From assembly GCA_016213845.1 (NCBI GenBank), contig JACQZN010000111.1:1-64000 (forward strand): a stretch of DNA of 64,000 bases, in the 5' to 3' direction. A program made the translations under genes and the position numbers. This stretch comes from Candidatus Wallbacteria bacterium (GTDB lineage Bacteria > Muiribacteriota > UBA6191 > JACPRK01). Within the stretch, counting starts at the first letter, position 1. Each line of letters begins with the position of its first letter. The notes below the pieces were generated by a model. It ran no database searches, was not told the DNA's origin, and saw only the letters and a program-made list of their open reading frames with translations. Positions 50,976-58,635 of the stretch are shown here, one piece after another.

Positions 50976-51729
50976 CGAAGCCACTCCTGGCGTCCGGGTC
51001 GGTCACGAACTTGGCGATTCCCTCGCGCACAAGCTCGCCGACGGTCTCGAGGATCGGGACCATGGCCCCGGCCCAGTCGATCTTAATTCCCTGCTCGGTC
51101 TGGGCCTTGGCGCGGATCGCACGCACAATGGCGTCGACGGAGTCCCGCAATTCGCGGACGACGAGAGGATTGAGCCCCCCCAATTCCGTGGGGGCCGTCT
51201 TCAGCGTTCTGTCGGCCAAGAAGCGCAGGAGCGCGATCTCGCGGTCGAAGTTGGCCCCCTTCTTCTCCACCTCGGCAACCAGATCCTCGAACTCTTTGCC
51301 GAGAGTCTCGCCGTCGGCGTAGGTCAGTAGGGACTTCGCATACCGGCCGTGCTTCAGGTTCTTGACCCCGGCTTCCCGTCCCGCCGCGCGCGGGTCCTTG
51401 CGCTTACCCTCGGCGACGCGTTTCTTCGTGCCCGCGCCGTGCATCTTGCACACGGTCATGCCTCGCCAGGCCCACATCTCGCAGAGCGATCCATCGCGGC
51501 AGTGCGCCTTGCATTTTCGAGGGTGACGGGGCGGGGCGGCGTTTTCCCCCTCGTTTCCCCCTACTCCCGCTGGACGTCCTAGGTCGGAGCCGGCATCAGT
51601 GTTGGATTTTCTCCCCTTCTCCCCCTCACGCCCCCCCTTCGAGTCGCCTTCGGCCGTCACCGTCACTGGAATGGGGGGCTCCTCAGCGCCTCTCGCCGCT
51701 GTGGGGCTCCGACGGGGAGACTTGGCCAT
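50875..51729 (-). CDS. Terminase small subunit-like protein
   Basis: 284 residues. A disordered basic N-terminus leads to a Cys/His motif (CKAHCRDGSLCEMWAWRGM, CKMHGAG) and the HGRY-type segment common in phage small-terminase-like proteins. The C-terminal half is helical. It lies directly before the large subunit and should bind phage DNA to start packaging. Confidence 0.65.
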   Translation of the reverse strand: MAKSPRRSPTAARGAEEPPIPVTVTAEGDSKGGREGEKGRKSNTDAGSDLGRPAGVGGNEGENAAPPRHPRKCKAHCRDGSLCEMWAWRGMTVCKMHGAGTKKRVAEGKRKDPRAAGREAGVKNLKHGRYAKSLLTYADGETLGKEFEDLVAEVEKKGANFDREIALLRFLADRTLKTAPTELGGLNPLVVRELRDSVDAIVRAIRAKAQTEQGIKIDWAGAMVPILETVGELVREGIAKFVTDPDARSGFDAFFRAGLAERVRQCHPAGLPAIAGVLGGRSED

Positions 51730-51744
51730 ACGGCTCCCCCCCCC

Positions 51745-52440
51745 TCAGTCCTCGACGGCCTTGCCGCGGAGCAAGCCAGGCCCGACCGTTTCTCGTAACC
51801 GACGCAGGGACCGTCGGACGATGACATTCACCTGCTGCCGGGAGACGCCAAGCGTGCGTCCGACGTCCGTCGGTGTTTCTCCGAGCACCACGACGCACCA
51901 GATCACGTCGCGATCGCCTTCGGAGAGGCTGGCGAGCGCCTTCTGGATCGGTGCCGAGGCCTGCCTCCAACTCACGGGGACGAAGGAAGTCACATCGTGG
52001 CCATGCGCCGAAGGAACGACATCAACCAGCGGCTGGATGTCGCAGACCGGGTGCTCGTGGCGCTTCTCCCGCCACGGCAAGCGGATCACGTGACCGCTCG
52101 TGCGATAGAACTCGAGGATCGCCTTGTGAATGTACAGCCGGGCTACGAAGGAGAAGTTGACCTTCCCTGGCCGGTAGCGCTGGGCCGCTATCACGAGCCC
52201 TTCCAGGGCAGCACCAATTACGTCGGCTTCACCGCAGTGCGCCCACGACCGATAGGCCTTGGAACCCATCTTCCGAGCCTTCTCGTAGAAGCCCTCCACG
52301 AGCCGCTGCTGCGCAGCCGTCAGCTCCGGGTAGGTCTGCCCTCGCCCGATTGGCCACGGAGTGCCTCCGGTCTTCTTGAGCAGAGCCCGGAACGGGTTGG
52401 TGAATGCCCGTTGCTCGTCGTCATCCTTGTGCTTGACCAC
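51745..52440 (-). CDS. Phage sigma70-like factor
   Basis: 231 residues from a GTG (MVKHKDDDEQRAFTNP). A sigma region 2 is visible (VIGAALEGLVIAAQRYRPG, FSFVARLYIHKAILEFYR, about 90-140) and a region 4 helix-turn-helix (LSEGDRDVIWCVVVLGETPTDVGRTLGVSRQQVNVIVRRS, about 175-215). Region 3 is short and region 1 absent, so it is a minimal sigma. It divides the early operon from the late genes, and two copies of the TCGTATT motif precede it; the nearer ends 12 bases before the GTG. It is the likely reader of that motif. Confidence 0.85.
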   Translation of the reverse strand: MVKHKDDDEQRAFTNPFRALLKKTGGTPWPIGRGQTYPELTAAQQRLVEGFYEKARKMGSKAYRSWAHCGEADVIGAALEGLVIAAQRYRPGKVNFSFVARLYIHKAILEFYRTSGHVIRLPWREKRHEHPVCDIQPLVDVVPSAHGHDVTSFVPVSWRQASAPIQKALASLSEGDRDVIWCVVVLGETPTDVGRTLGVSRQQVNVIVRRSLRRLRETVGPGLLRGKAVED

Positions 52441-52561
52441 CGTCGGCGCGGGAATACGAATCGCCGACGGGAACCACCCGCTGCGAAGCAGGTCGGAGGA
52501 TGCGGACTGCGAGCTTGTAGTCGGGGGCGTCAGAGCTCTCGGCGAAGCGCAAGATTCGCAC
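52421..52561 (-). CDS. Possible small protein upstream of the sigma gene
   Basis: 46 residues from a GTG (MRILRFAESSDAPDYKLAVR); it ends 20 bases inside the sigma gene and spans the motif at 52453. Composition is coding-like but no family is known. It may be a leader peptide coupled to the sigma gene, or simply an open stretch. Confidence 0.35.
   Translation of the reverse strand: MRILRFAESSDAPDYKLAVRILRPASQRVVPVGDSYSRADGGQAQG
52453..52459 (-). promoter_or_regulatory. TCGTATT motif upstream of the sigma gene
   Basis: GATTCGTATTCCCGCGCCGACG precedes the GTG at 52440 by 12 bases. With the copy at 52584 it suggests self-activation of the sigma gene. Confidence 0.55.
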
Positions 52562-52583
52562 GCGGATTCGCGCGCGCCCCCGT

Positions 52584-52590
52584 AATACGA
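52584..52590 (-). promoter_or_regulatory. Second TCGTATT motif upstream of the sigma gene
   Basis: CGTCGTATTACGGGGGCGC lies 27 bases after the end of the RusA gene and 143 bases before the sigma GTG. It is within a long open reading that is probably not translated. Confidence 0.5.
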
Positions 52591-52616
52591 CGATCGAGGA
52601 ATAGCTTGAACGGCGT

Positions 52617-53180
52617 TCACCGGGCGCGGTGTCGCGCCTCCGCCCTGAGCCTCGAGAACTGCGCAGGGTCAACGGGATACAGACCGACCACCGTCAGCGG
52701 GCCCTCGGGCGCGCGGTCGTGCACGACGACATCGGCAAGGCGTTTCGCCTGGCGGTCGTTGACGTAGGCAACGCCAGCCAAGGCATCGAGGAGTGCCTTG
52801 AGCGGGTTATCGACATCGAACCCCTGGTACGCCCGCCCCGGCGCCGGCTCCCCGATGTACAGGTGGACTTCCAAGGCGAGCGGTCCCATCGCAGGCCGCC
52901 AACCAGGTCCGGCCGCCCGCCGGAAGGCCCAGCCGATGGCCTCGCGAAAGCGCTCCTCCTCCGGCGGCCGGTACTTGAGGACCCGGCCGCGAACGTTCGT
53001 CGATGGTGGCAACTCAGCGATCTCGAAGACGACGGGCGCAAAGGTCTCCGGTGGACCGAGACGGAAGGGCGGAGACGCCCCCCGGCGAGTATGTCGCGCC
53101 TTTGAGCTTGCGAGAGTGGCGCCCCCCGCAAGGCGGAGCCGTCGGCGCATTGCCGGCGGGAGAGAGGACCAGGGGATCAC
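52617..53180 (-). CDS. rusA-like: RusA-like Holliday junction resolvase
   Basis: 187 residues from a GTG that overlaps the previous stop (GTGA). The RusA signature is visible: an early strand with PPSTN, then FDVDNPLKALLDALAG.AYVNDRQAKRLADVVVHD, which includes the Asp residues for metal. RusA cuts four-way junctions made during phage replication or recombination. The long open reading upstream is not part of it. Confidence 0.85.
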   Translation of the reverse strand: MIPWSSLPPAMRRRLRLAGGATLASSKARHTRRGASPPFRLGPPETFAPVVFEIAELPPSTNVRGRVLKYRPPEEERFREAIGWAFRRAAGPGWRPAMGPLALEVHLYIGEPAPGRAYQGFDVDNPLKALLDALAGVAYVNDRQAKRLADVVVHDRAPEGPLTVVGLYPVDPAQFSRLRAEARHRAR

Positions 53181-53383
53181 GCCGGAAGCCCGTCCTCGCC
53201 GTGTCGATGCCAAGTCACGAAGTCGAGGCAGCGGCGAAACCACTCGGCCGAGCTGGGCTCCTCCTTGCGCTCGATCGACGCCGAGCACTTCGAGCAGTGC
53301 GCCGTACGCAGGCCGACGTGCAGGTGGCGGCAGTTGCGCATCGCGGCCTCGACGGCGGCGGCGGTCACGAATCTCGCCGTCAT
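53177..53383 (-). CDS. Small protein with a CxxC motif
   Basis: 68 residues, MTARFVTAAAVEAAMRNC..HL, then HCSKCSASIERKEE and a Trp/His-rich end. One CxxC and nearby His/Cys could bind zinc. The ATG overlaps the stop of the tiny gene before it (ATGA). Function unknown. Confidence 0.55.
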   Translation of the reverse strand: MTARFVTAAAVEAAMRNCRHLHVGLRTAHCSKCSASIERKEEPSSAEWFRRCLDFVTWHRHGEDGLPA

Positions 53384-53508
53384 ACCCTCTCGAGCTCCTT
53401 GCGGGGGGCGGCGTCGCAACGCAGGCGGATGTGACGCGGCGCGCCAAAGCGGGCGGGCGCGACGAGCGGGATCACGAGCGTGCCGCCGCGGGTGAGGTAG
53501 GGCTTCAT
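53380..53508 (-). CDS. Tiny basic protein
   Basis: 42 residues (MKPYLTRGGTLVIPLVAPAR...), ending RKELERV. It begins by ATGA overlap with the helicase loader and ends by ATGA overlap with the next gene, which supports real translation. It carries strands and basic residues; function unknown. Confidence 0.6.
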   Translation of the reverse strand: MKPYLTRGGTLVIPLVAPARFGAPRHIRLRCDAAPRKELERV

Positions 53509-54269
53509 CGCTTCATCCGCCAGTCCGGGCCACCGACCGTCAAGGCGGGGCGCTGACCGTACAACCTGGAACTCACGCGCTCCGCAAAATTTCCGGAACC
53601 GATGGCCGGCTGAAGGTTCGTGGTGATCATCGTCGGACGCGGAGGGTTCCAGCGCGAATCAAAGATGCGATAGAGAATCGAGTCTCTCCACTCAGACGGA
53701 CCCTGCACCCAGAGATCGTCGTAGAACAGGACCGGGGCCCTTGCGGCTCTGTCGATCATCGCGTTGACCTTCACCCGCATTCGGCCTGCATCTTCGCGGT
53801 AGCCTGCATCCTGGGAAGCCATGGCCTGCGTCAACATGCCGAACATCTCAGCCTCGTTGACCCAAACAAGAGCCTCCAGCTTCGTCTTCAGCGGATTCTT
53901 CGGAAGGGCCAGTTCCCTGAACGCCGCGCGCATCAGTTCGGTCTTGCCTCGACCGACGTCACCCGACAGAATCAGAATCCCTGGGTTCTCTCCGGAGAGA
54001 ACTGCCTGAGCCCATCCGCGAACAGAATCTATCGCCAGCTCATTGGCTTTGATTCGCTTCAGTGCCGACCAGCGCGGATACGGCGGATCGGCCTTCCGAA
54101 GAAAGTCCTTCGCCACGTAGGCTTTGCGAAAGATCGGCTCGCAATCGTAGCAGGCATCACTCTCACCACCCCAGCGCTTTTCAAGCACCTCGAACTGCTT
54201 CCGGCAGTTCCAGCAACTGGCCAGCCTCTCCTTCGTCAGCCTCGCTCTTGAGGCTGCGAAGAACGGCAA
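53505..54269 (-). CDS. DnaC/IstB-like helicase loader
   Basis: About 254 residues if it starts at the TTG at 54269. A four-Cys N-terminal part (CWNCRKQF and CYDCEP) is followed by an AAA+ ATPase: Walker A SGDVGRGKTELM, Walker B VLFYDDLWV, sensor-like ITTNL. Such proteins place the replicative helicase on DNA. The frame stays open upstream to 54473, overlapping the replication gene by about 300 bases, so the true start is uncertain. Confidence 0.75.
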   Translation of the reverse strand: MPFFAASRARLTKERLASCWNCRKQFEVLEKRWGGESDACYDCEPIFRKAYVAKDFLRKADPPYPRWSALKRIKANELAIDSVRGWAQAVLSGENPGILILSGDVGRGKTELMRAAFRELALPKNPLKTKLEALVWVNEAEMFGMLTQAMASQDAGYREDAGRMRVKVNAMIDRAARAPVLFYDDLWVQGPSEWRDSILYRIFDSRWNPPRPTMITTNLQPAIGSGNFAERVSSRLYGQRPALTVGGPDWRMKR

Positions 54270-55227
54270 GATTGTCCCGCTGCTGCTGCTCGGTGAGCTC
54301 CCCGTTATCGGCGTACTGGACCCATCCGGAACTTCGTCCGGAAGCAGATCCCTGAGCGGTTTTACTTCTGACACGTCCGTTTCCTCCGTTCGGTTTCCAA
54401 TTGCGGATGATTCCCTGCGCATAGCGTTCGGCCTTGCCGTCACCGGCGCAGTCCTTGTCGAGATAGACTTCAAGCCCGCCTAGAACCTGGTCGACGGGGT
54501 AAGCAGCACACCAGCGGAGAAAGGCGAGGACGAGCCCGGCGCTCATCCGGCCGTTTCGGCGAGTGCGTTCGAAGTCCTTGAGAGCCTGCTGGACTGTCCC
54601 CCGAGACTCGCCCTCCGGGTAGCGGGCCATCAGGTCGATGAACTCCTTCTTCGGCGGAGGGGAACTCGACGGCGCGAGAGCGTCCGGCGAAGAAGGCGGC
54701 GCTGTCGCCGCCGGATCTTCTTCTTGGATCGTCCTGGATCGTCCTGGATCATCCTGGTATGACGCGGGTTCATTACCTATAGGCTGACTGGCGGGCAAGT
54801 CGGTTTGACTGGCGGGCAAGTCGGTTTGACTGGCGGGCAAGTCGGTTTGACTGGCGGGCAAGTCGGTTGATTCGGCCCGGACGAAACTGCCTCGCCCCTT
54901 GAACTTGCGGATCTTCCAGACTGTCTTCTGACCCCTGGCGGTGGCCGAGGAAAGACGCACGAGCCATCCATGCGCCTTGAGCGTGGAGAGCCCCGCCTGA
55001 GCCGTGAACAGACTCTTCTGGATGCCAATGGCTATCTCCCGCTCAGTCGCTTCAACCTCTCCGCGGTGAGGCCCTGTTCTCGGCGCCTTCGCTAGTAGCC
55101 AAAAGAAGACAGCCATCGGCGCCCCATAGAGCCAACCGATGTTCTTGAGAAACGCTCGCTCGGAGACGCGGAAGAAGTAGCTGTCCGTGGTGTCTATGGC
55201 CGGCTCCTCCGGCTCGTCAGCGTTCAT
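54181..55227 (-). CDS. Replication protein with N-terminal winged helix
   Basis: 348 residues. The first 130 residues form a winged-helix-like domain (YFFRVSERAF..NIGWLYGAPMAVFFWLLAKAP; EREIAIGIQKSLFTAQAGLSTLKAHGWLVRL). A Ser/Pro-rich linker contains four copies of TDLPASQ. The C-terminal part is helical (QQALKDFERTRRNG; GLEVYLDKDCAGDGK). Position next to the helicase loader suggests replication initiation (DnaD/O-like). A stem-loop terminator lies just before its ATG. Confidence 0.7.
   Translation of the reverse strand: MNADEPEEPAIDTTDSYFFRVSERAFLKNIGWLYGAPMAVFFWLLAKAPRTGPHRGEVEATEREIAIGIQKSLFTAQAGLSTLKAHGWLVRLSSATARGQKTVWKIRKFKGRGSFVRAESTDLPASQTDLPASQTDLPASQTDLPASQPIGNEPASYQDDPGRSRTIQEEDPAATAPPSSPDALAPSSSPPPKKEFIDLMARYPEGESRGTVQQALKDFERTRRNGRMSAGLVLAFLRWCAAYPVDQVLGGLEVYLDKDCAGDGKAERYAQGIIRNWKPNGGNGRVRSKTAQGSASGRSSGWVQYADNGELTEQQQRDNLAVLRSLKSEADEGEAGQLLELPEAVRGA
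54787..54870. repeat. Four tandem 21-bp repeats in the replication gene
   Basis: Four 21-base units, the last differing only at its end, encode four copies of TDLPASQ in the linker of the replication protein. In many phages, iterons in the initiator gene are the replication origin, so this may be the origin as well as a linker. Confidence 0.85.
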
Positions 55228-55234
55228 CGTCGTA

Positions 55235-55288
55235 GAAAACCCTCGCCCCGTGCCGCTCGGGTCGCTATTACCGAGGGACGGGGCGAGG
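55235..55288 (-). terminator. Stem-loop with T-run before the replication gene
   Basis: An 11-bp stem (55241-55251 with 55278-55288) holds an inner 5-bp stem and is followed by GTTTTC, 8 bases before the ATG at 55227. The purine run that could serve as a ribosome site (GCGAGG) is inside the stem. It can act as a terminator or attenuator for the replication gene. Confidence 0.7.
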
Positions 55289-55338
55289 AGAGACTCTTAG
55301 CTTGGAGGCCGTAGCGACTCGGCCGTCTGCACCCCCCG

Positions 55339-55345
55339 TATACGA
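55339..55345 (-). promoter_or_regulatory. TCGTATA, variant of the gap motif
   Basis: CGCTCGTATACGGGGGGTG lies in the gap between the peptidase-like gene and the replication gene, upstream of the stem-loop. It also abuts a GTG that would start an 11-residue peptide. Confidence 0.35.
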
Positions 55346-55354
55346 GCGGAGCCC

Positions 55355-56293
55355 TCACGACTTCGCCACCTTCCGCCGCTTGTCGATCGCGTCCTGCTGC
55401 CGCTTGGCCTCGTCGACGATCGACTGCGGCGACGTGTAGACGTCCTTGCCGTTGATCGACATCGACTCCAGATAGGTGCCGTCCTTGGGCCTGACCAGAT
55501 CGCGCACGGCGCGGGCGATCTTTGGGTCCTTGAGCAGCTCCTTGGCCTTGTCGCTGGGCTCACCGATGATCTTCGAGCCTTCGGTGCGCATCGCCTCCGC
55601 CTGCGCCTGGAACACCCCCTCTAAGCCCGCATCGCGGGCCTGCCGGCGGTTCCCGAGCTCCATCGTGAGGGTTTTCACGATCTTCTCGAGGTGCTCGAAC
55701 GGCAGCAGTCGCACGTCGGCCGCCAGGTCCCCGACAGTGCGCTGGCTCTCGCCTTCTCGCTCCACTCCCGGCAGGAAGGCCTGCCCCGGCAGCTCGGCCG
55801 ACGCCTTCTCGATGGCGCCCTTCGCGTCCTCGAGCTCCTCGCTCCAAAAGCCGCGCCGATGCAGCACTTCGCGGAATTCCTGGATGTCCGGCGACCGGAC
55901 ACGGAGCTTCGGGCGGCCGTCGGGCTCCAGCCGCGGCTCGCCCGTCTCCTGGCTGCAGACCAGCTCGAGGCGGCAGAGCTGGTGGTCGACCAGTGCCTCG
56001 CGCGTCTCCGGCCGCAGCACGCCCCACTCGACGGCATTCAGGACAACGACCGCGTCCACGGGCTCCGCCTCGGGGTCGGCCTGGCGGCGGATGAACCGCT
56101 GCAGCTCGTTCTGCTTGGCGGCGCGGCCGAGGAGTATCCTGCCGCTGCTCGTCGACTGCTTCCGCGTGAAAACAAAGCGGACGGCGACGTGGTACTTGGC
56201 GAGGTCGGTGTAATGCTCGCAAATGATCCGATCGGCCATCTTCTGGGCCTCGTCCGCGTTCTTGTAGGTGGGAGAGAGTGGCTTTCTGGTCAT
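55355..56293 (-). CDS. Phage metallopeptidase-family protein, degenerate site
   Basis: 312 residues. The first 140 resemble the phage 'putative metallopeptidase' family: VRFVFTRK, AAKQNELQRFIRR, VDAVVVLNAVEWGVLRPETREALVDH. Where the family has HELxH, this protein has HQLCRL, so the catalytic Glu and second His are missing. The remainder is helical and charged. It probably no longer cleaves and may be a DNA- or protein-binding factor of the early operon. Confidence 0.6.
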   Translation of the reverse strand: MTRKPLSPTYKNADEAQKMADRIICEHYTDLAKYHVAVRFVFTRKQSTSSGRILLGRAAKQNELQRFIRRQADPEAEPVDAVVVLNAVEWGVLRPETREALVDHQLCRLELVCSQETGEPRLEPDGRPKLRVRSPDIQEFREVLHRRGFWSEELEDAKGAIEKASAELPGQAFLPGVEREGESQRTVGDLAADVRLLPFEHLEKIVKTLTMELGNRRQARDAGLEGVFQAQAEAMRTEGSKIIGEPSDKAKELLKDPKIARAVRDLVRPKDGTYLESMSINGKDVYTSPQSIVDEAKRQQDAIDKRRKVAKS

Positions 56294-56517
56294 GAATCTC
56301 CTTCAGCGGGCTCCGCGCTGGGAATCTCGTACTGGATGGGTTTGTGACTTCCGACCGTGCGAGCGATACCAAGCAGAACGAGCCGGCCGAGGGCGCCCGT
56401 CAGCGACTGAGGCGTGCGGAAGCCCGGCACGCGTCCGACGAGATCGCGCGCTGTCACCGGTCCGGCGCCGCGCACGGCTGCAAGGAGAATCTGGTCTTGA
56501 AATGAGAGCGGTTTCAA
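56290..56517 (-). CDS. Small winged-helix protein
   Basis: 75 residues with a winged-helix pattern (FQDQILLAAVRGAGPVTARDLVGRVPG, then SLTGALGRLVLLGIARTV). It is likely a DNA-binding regulator of the early genes. ATGA overlaps join it to both neighbours. Confidence 0.65.
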   Translation of the reverse strand: MKPLSFQDQILLAAVRGAGPVTARDLVGRVPGFRTPQSLTGALGRLVLLGIARTVGSHKPIQYEIPSAEPAEGDS

Positions 56518-57053
56518 AGCCCGACCTCCCGCATTGCATCCACAATCATCGTCCCCGCACGTTGCGCCATGCGGATCGTTTGCCCGCTTCCCGTTTGTCC
56601 GCCTCCAGGCTGCATTGTGAACGCTAGTAGGACATTGGATCGGCGCGCGATCTGATTGTTGCGCTCCGCATAGGCGGCCTTGATGGGGCTGATCGAGAAG
56701 TCATTACATGGGATGACTGTCGCGACTAGGTCGTTGGGAAATCTCTCCTGGTGGTTGGCCTGCCACAGCAGATCATTGGCGTGATCGCGCTCCTGCGACG
56801 GAAGCGCCCTCAGATGGTTGTCCACCGGCAACGGGAGAAACACGCGGCGGAACGTATCAAGAGTGGTCAGAACCTCGAGCGCCCAGAGGTCGACGCCGGC
56901 GGCGCCGCCCGAGAGCCAAAGAGCGCCGGGGTGGGCTCGGTGCCACGCGGCCACAACCTCCCGCACGCGGCGGCGTGCTGCCACCGGGTCGGGCCACTTC
57001 TCCTTGCGGTGGCCTGTGACGCCGATGATGATCGGCCACTGATGGACGGTCAT
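56514..57053 (-). CDS. SLOG-like Rossmann protein
   Basis: 179 residues. GVTGHRK near the start and WLSGGAAGVDLWALE (about 45-60) match SLOG/YpsA-type folds, which bind nucleotides and occur in phage and immunity operons. A later segment (RFPNDLVATVIPCNDFSISPIKAAYAERNNQIA) fits the helical half. No effector domain is attached, so the role is unknown; nucleotide sensing or hydrolysis is possible. Confidence 0.65.
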   Translation of the reverse strand: MTVHQWPIIIGVTGHRKEKWPDPVAARRRVREVVAAWHRAHPGALWLSGGAAGVDLWALEVLTTLDTFRRVFLPLPVDNHLRALPSQERDHANDLLWQANHQERFPNDLVATVIPCNDFSISPIKAAYAERNNQIARRSNVLLAFTMQPGGGQTGSGQTIRMAQRAGTMIVDAMREVGL

Positions 57054-57099
57054 GACGCGACCTCCAAGCGAGCGAAGAAGACGGCATTGCTCAGGTTGA

Positions 57100-57936
57100 T
57101 CACTCTGCGCTCCTCGCTATGATCACGTCCTCGTGATCGATGAAAAGCGGCACACGGCCGGTCTTCTTCCGGTACTGAGTGCGATGCCCGAACGTGTGAA
57201 AGCCGACTCGATCGACGACGCGCCAATGCCGCCCTACCAGCTCGTAGCCGGCATCGCGGATGCCCTCTGCAACGATGCGGGTGAAGTCGAAACGTTGATC
57301 CTCTTCAACCCAGTCCTTGGTGATGACGCAGAGGACGCCGTTGTAGGCGAGCGCTGGCCGGCAGGCCTGCCACAGTTCGATGAAGTTCGTGCGCCAGTTC
57401 CCGTGCAGCAGGTGCCCGGGCGCGATGCGGTAGCCCTGGCCGGCGTGGAGCTTGGCCTTCTGACGCAGGACTTCCTGTTTCTCGCTGCTGCCGGCATCGT
57501 GTGCGTTCGGGTACGGCGGGCTGGTGATGATGCACGCGAGGCCACCGACGTACTTCAGTTCGGAACGAGCGTCCTTGCCCACCTCGAGGCGGACGGTTGC
57601 ACCGTCGACGAGTTCGACGTTTCTGCACGCGAGAATCCCATAGCGAGCGTCGAATTCGCAGCCCCATCCGGAGCGGCCAAGCCTGGCTCCTTCGACCAGC
57701 ACGGTACCGATGCCGGCGAGGGGATCGCCGATGGTGTCGCCTGGTCTGGAGAAGAGCTCGACCAGCCTCCGGACTAGAACCGGGTGGTTTCGCCCCACGT
57801 GCTTGAGACTCTCGCGATTGTAGCCCCTCCAGCACGACGACGAGCTGCGGGGTTCGATGTGGAGATCTCCGAGGTCGGGGATCTCCGACTCAATCAGCGG
57901 TGGCGCGAACCCTGGAAGTCTGGCCTCGGCGCTCAT
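57100..57936 (-). CDS. DNA N4-cytosine/N6-adenine methyltransferase
   Basis: 278 residues. An AdoMet-binding loop is seen (IGDPLAGIGTVLVEG) and the catalytic motif TSPPYPNAHD, more usual for N4-cytosine enzymes. The ATG at 57936 has GGAGGGAG upstream and overlaps the upstream stop (ATGA). No cognate nuclease is nearby, so it probably protects phage DNA from host restriction or marks replication sites. Confidence 0.85.
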   Translation of the reverse strand: MSAEARLPGFAPPLIESEIPDLGDLHIEPRSSSSCWRGYNRESLKHVGRNHPVLVRRLVELFSRPGDTIGDPLAGIGTVLVEGARLGRSGWGCEFDARYGILACRNVELVDGATVRLEVGKDARSELKYVGGLACIITSPPYPNAHDAGSSEKQEVLRQKAKLHAGQGYRIAPGHLLHGNWRTNFIELWQACRPALAYNGVLCVITKDWVEEDQRFDFTRIVAEGIRDAGYELVGRHWRVVDRVGFHTFGHRTQYRKKTGRVPLFIDHEDVIIARSAE

Positions 57937-58178
57937 CGCTCCCTCCGATAGCCGCGCTGACCCCAGTTCCCGAATCGCCGGAGCAGGCTGGTATTCCGCC
58001 TGCCGACGATCTGGCGGACTTGGGCGAAGCGATCCAGAAGCTCGCCGATGAGGACGATGACGCGAGGGTCCTCGGTATCGAAATCGGCGAGTAGACGGTC
58101 CATCGCCGCCGTGACGGCCCTGCACCGCGCATCCAGTTCCATGCGCTCGACGGAGAAGTTGACGCGTGGCGTTGGCAT
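57933..58178 (-). CDS. Small helical protein
   Basis: 81 residues, mostly helical (ARCRAVTAAMDRLLADF; VIVLIGELLDRFAQVRQIVG) with a basic end. TGATG overlap upstream and ATGA overlap downstream place it in the early operon. Unknown function. Confidence 0.55.
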   Translation of the reverse strand: MPTPRVNFSVERMELDARCRAVTAAMDRLLADFDTEDPRVIVLIGELLDRFAQVRQIVGRRNTSLLRRFGNWGQRGYRRER

Positions 58179-58429
58179 CACGGCTCACCTCGCTCGCAGG
58201 CGTCGTGGCAATCGCCATCGTCCAGATCTTCGGGGTCGTGGAATTCGCAAGTCTTCGCTTCGAGCCGTTCGGTGCGCCTGCAGTCGCGGTGGTTTTCGTT
58301 GCGTCGACAAGCCCAGCAGACAGTGCGCCGACAGCGGCCGCACCACGTTGGCCCTTCGAGCGATGATGCCGGCCCGCGGCAGAGATCACAGACGGACGCC
58401 GCGCCCGCGCATGTTGGACAGATACTCAC
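58178..58429 (-). CDS. Cys-rich zinc-binding protein
   Basis: 83 residues with about ten cysteines in CxxC pairs (CPTCAG, CDLCRG, CGRC, CWAC), a zinc-ribbon or knuckle pattern. GTG start overlaps the upstream stop (GTGA). It may bind DNA, RNA or a protein partner of the adjacent membrane-anchored zinc protein. Confidence 0.6.
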   Translation of the reverse strand: MSICPTCAGAASVCDLCRGPASSLEGPTWCGRCRRTVCWACRRNENHRDCRRTERLEAKTCEFHDPEDLDDGDCHDACERGEP

Positions 58430-58635
58430 CGCTCACCCCCGCAGCACCGCCGGCAGATCCCCGACACCGCCACCGGCCAATCACTTCGCCGACAGTCTTG
58501 ACAGTCGCACCATCGCTCGCCGCCGCAGTGGTCGCACTCCGCCAGACGGGCCATCTCGACTCCGAGATCGCGCCTGCACGACCAGAGCAGCCACGCCACG
58601 AAGGCGAGGAGGACGCCGAGGATCGCGTAGGTCAC
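58426..58635 (-). CDS. Membrane-anchored Cys-rich small protein
   Basis: 69 residues: one membrane segment (about 3-20, YAILGVLLAFVAWLLWSC) then a Cys-rich tail (CDHCGG, CDCQDC, CRRCCGG) predicted to bind zinc. GTGA overlaps join it to both neighbours. Unknown role; it pairs with the soluble Cys-rich protein next to it. Confidence 0.6.
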   Translation of the reverse strand: MTYAILGVLLAFVAWLLWSCRRDLGVEMARLAECDHCGGERWCDCQDCRRSDWPVAVSGICRRCCGGER

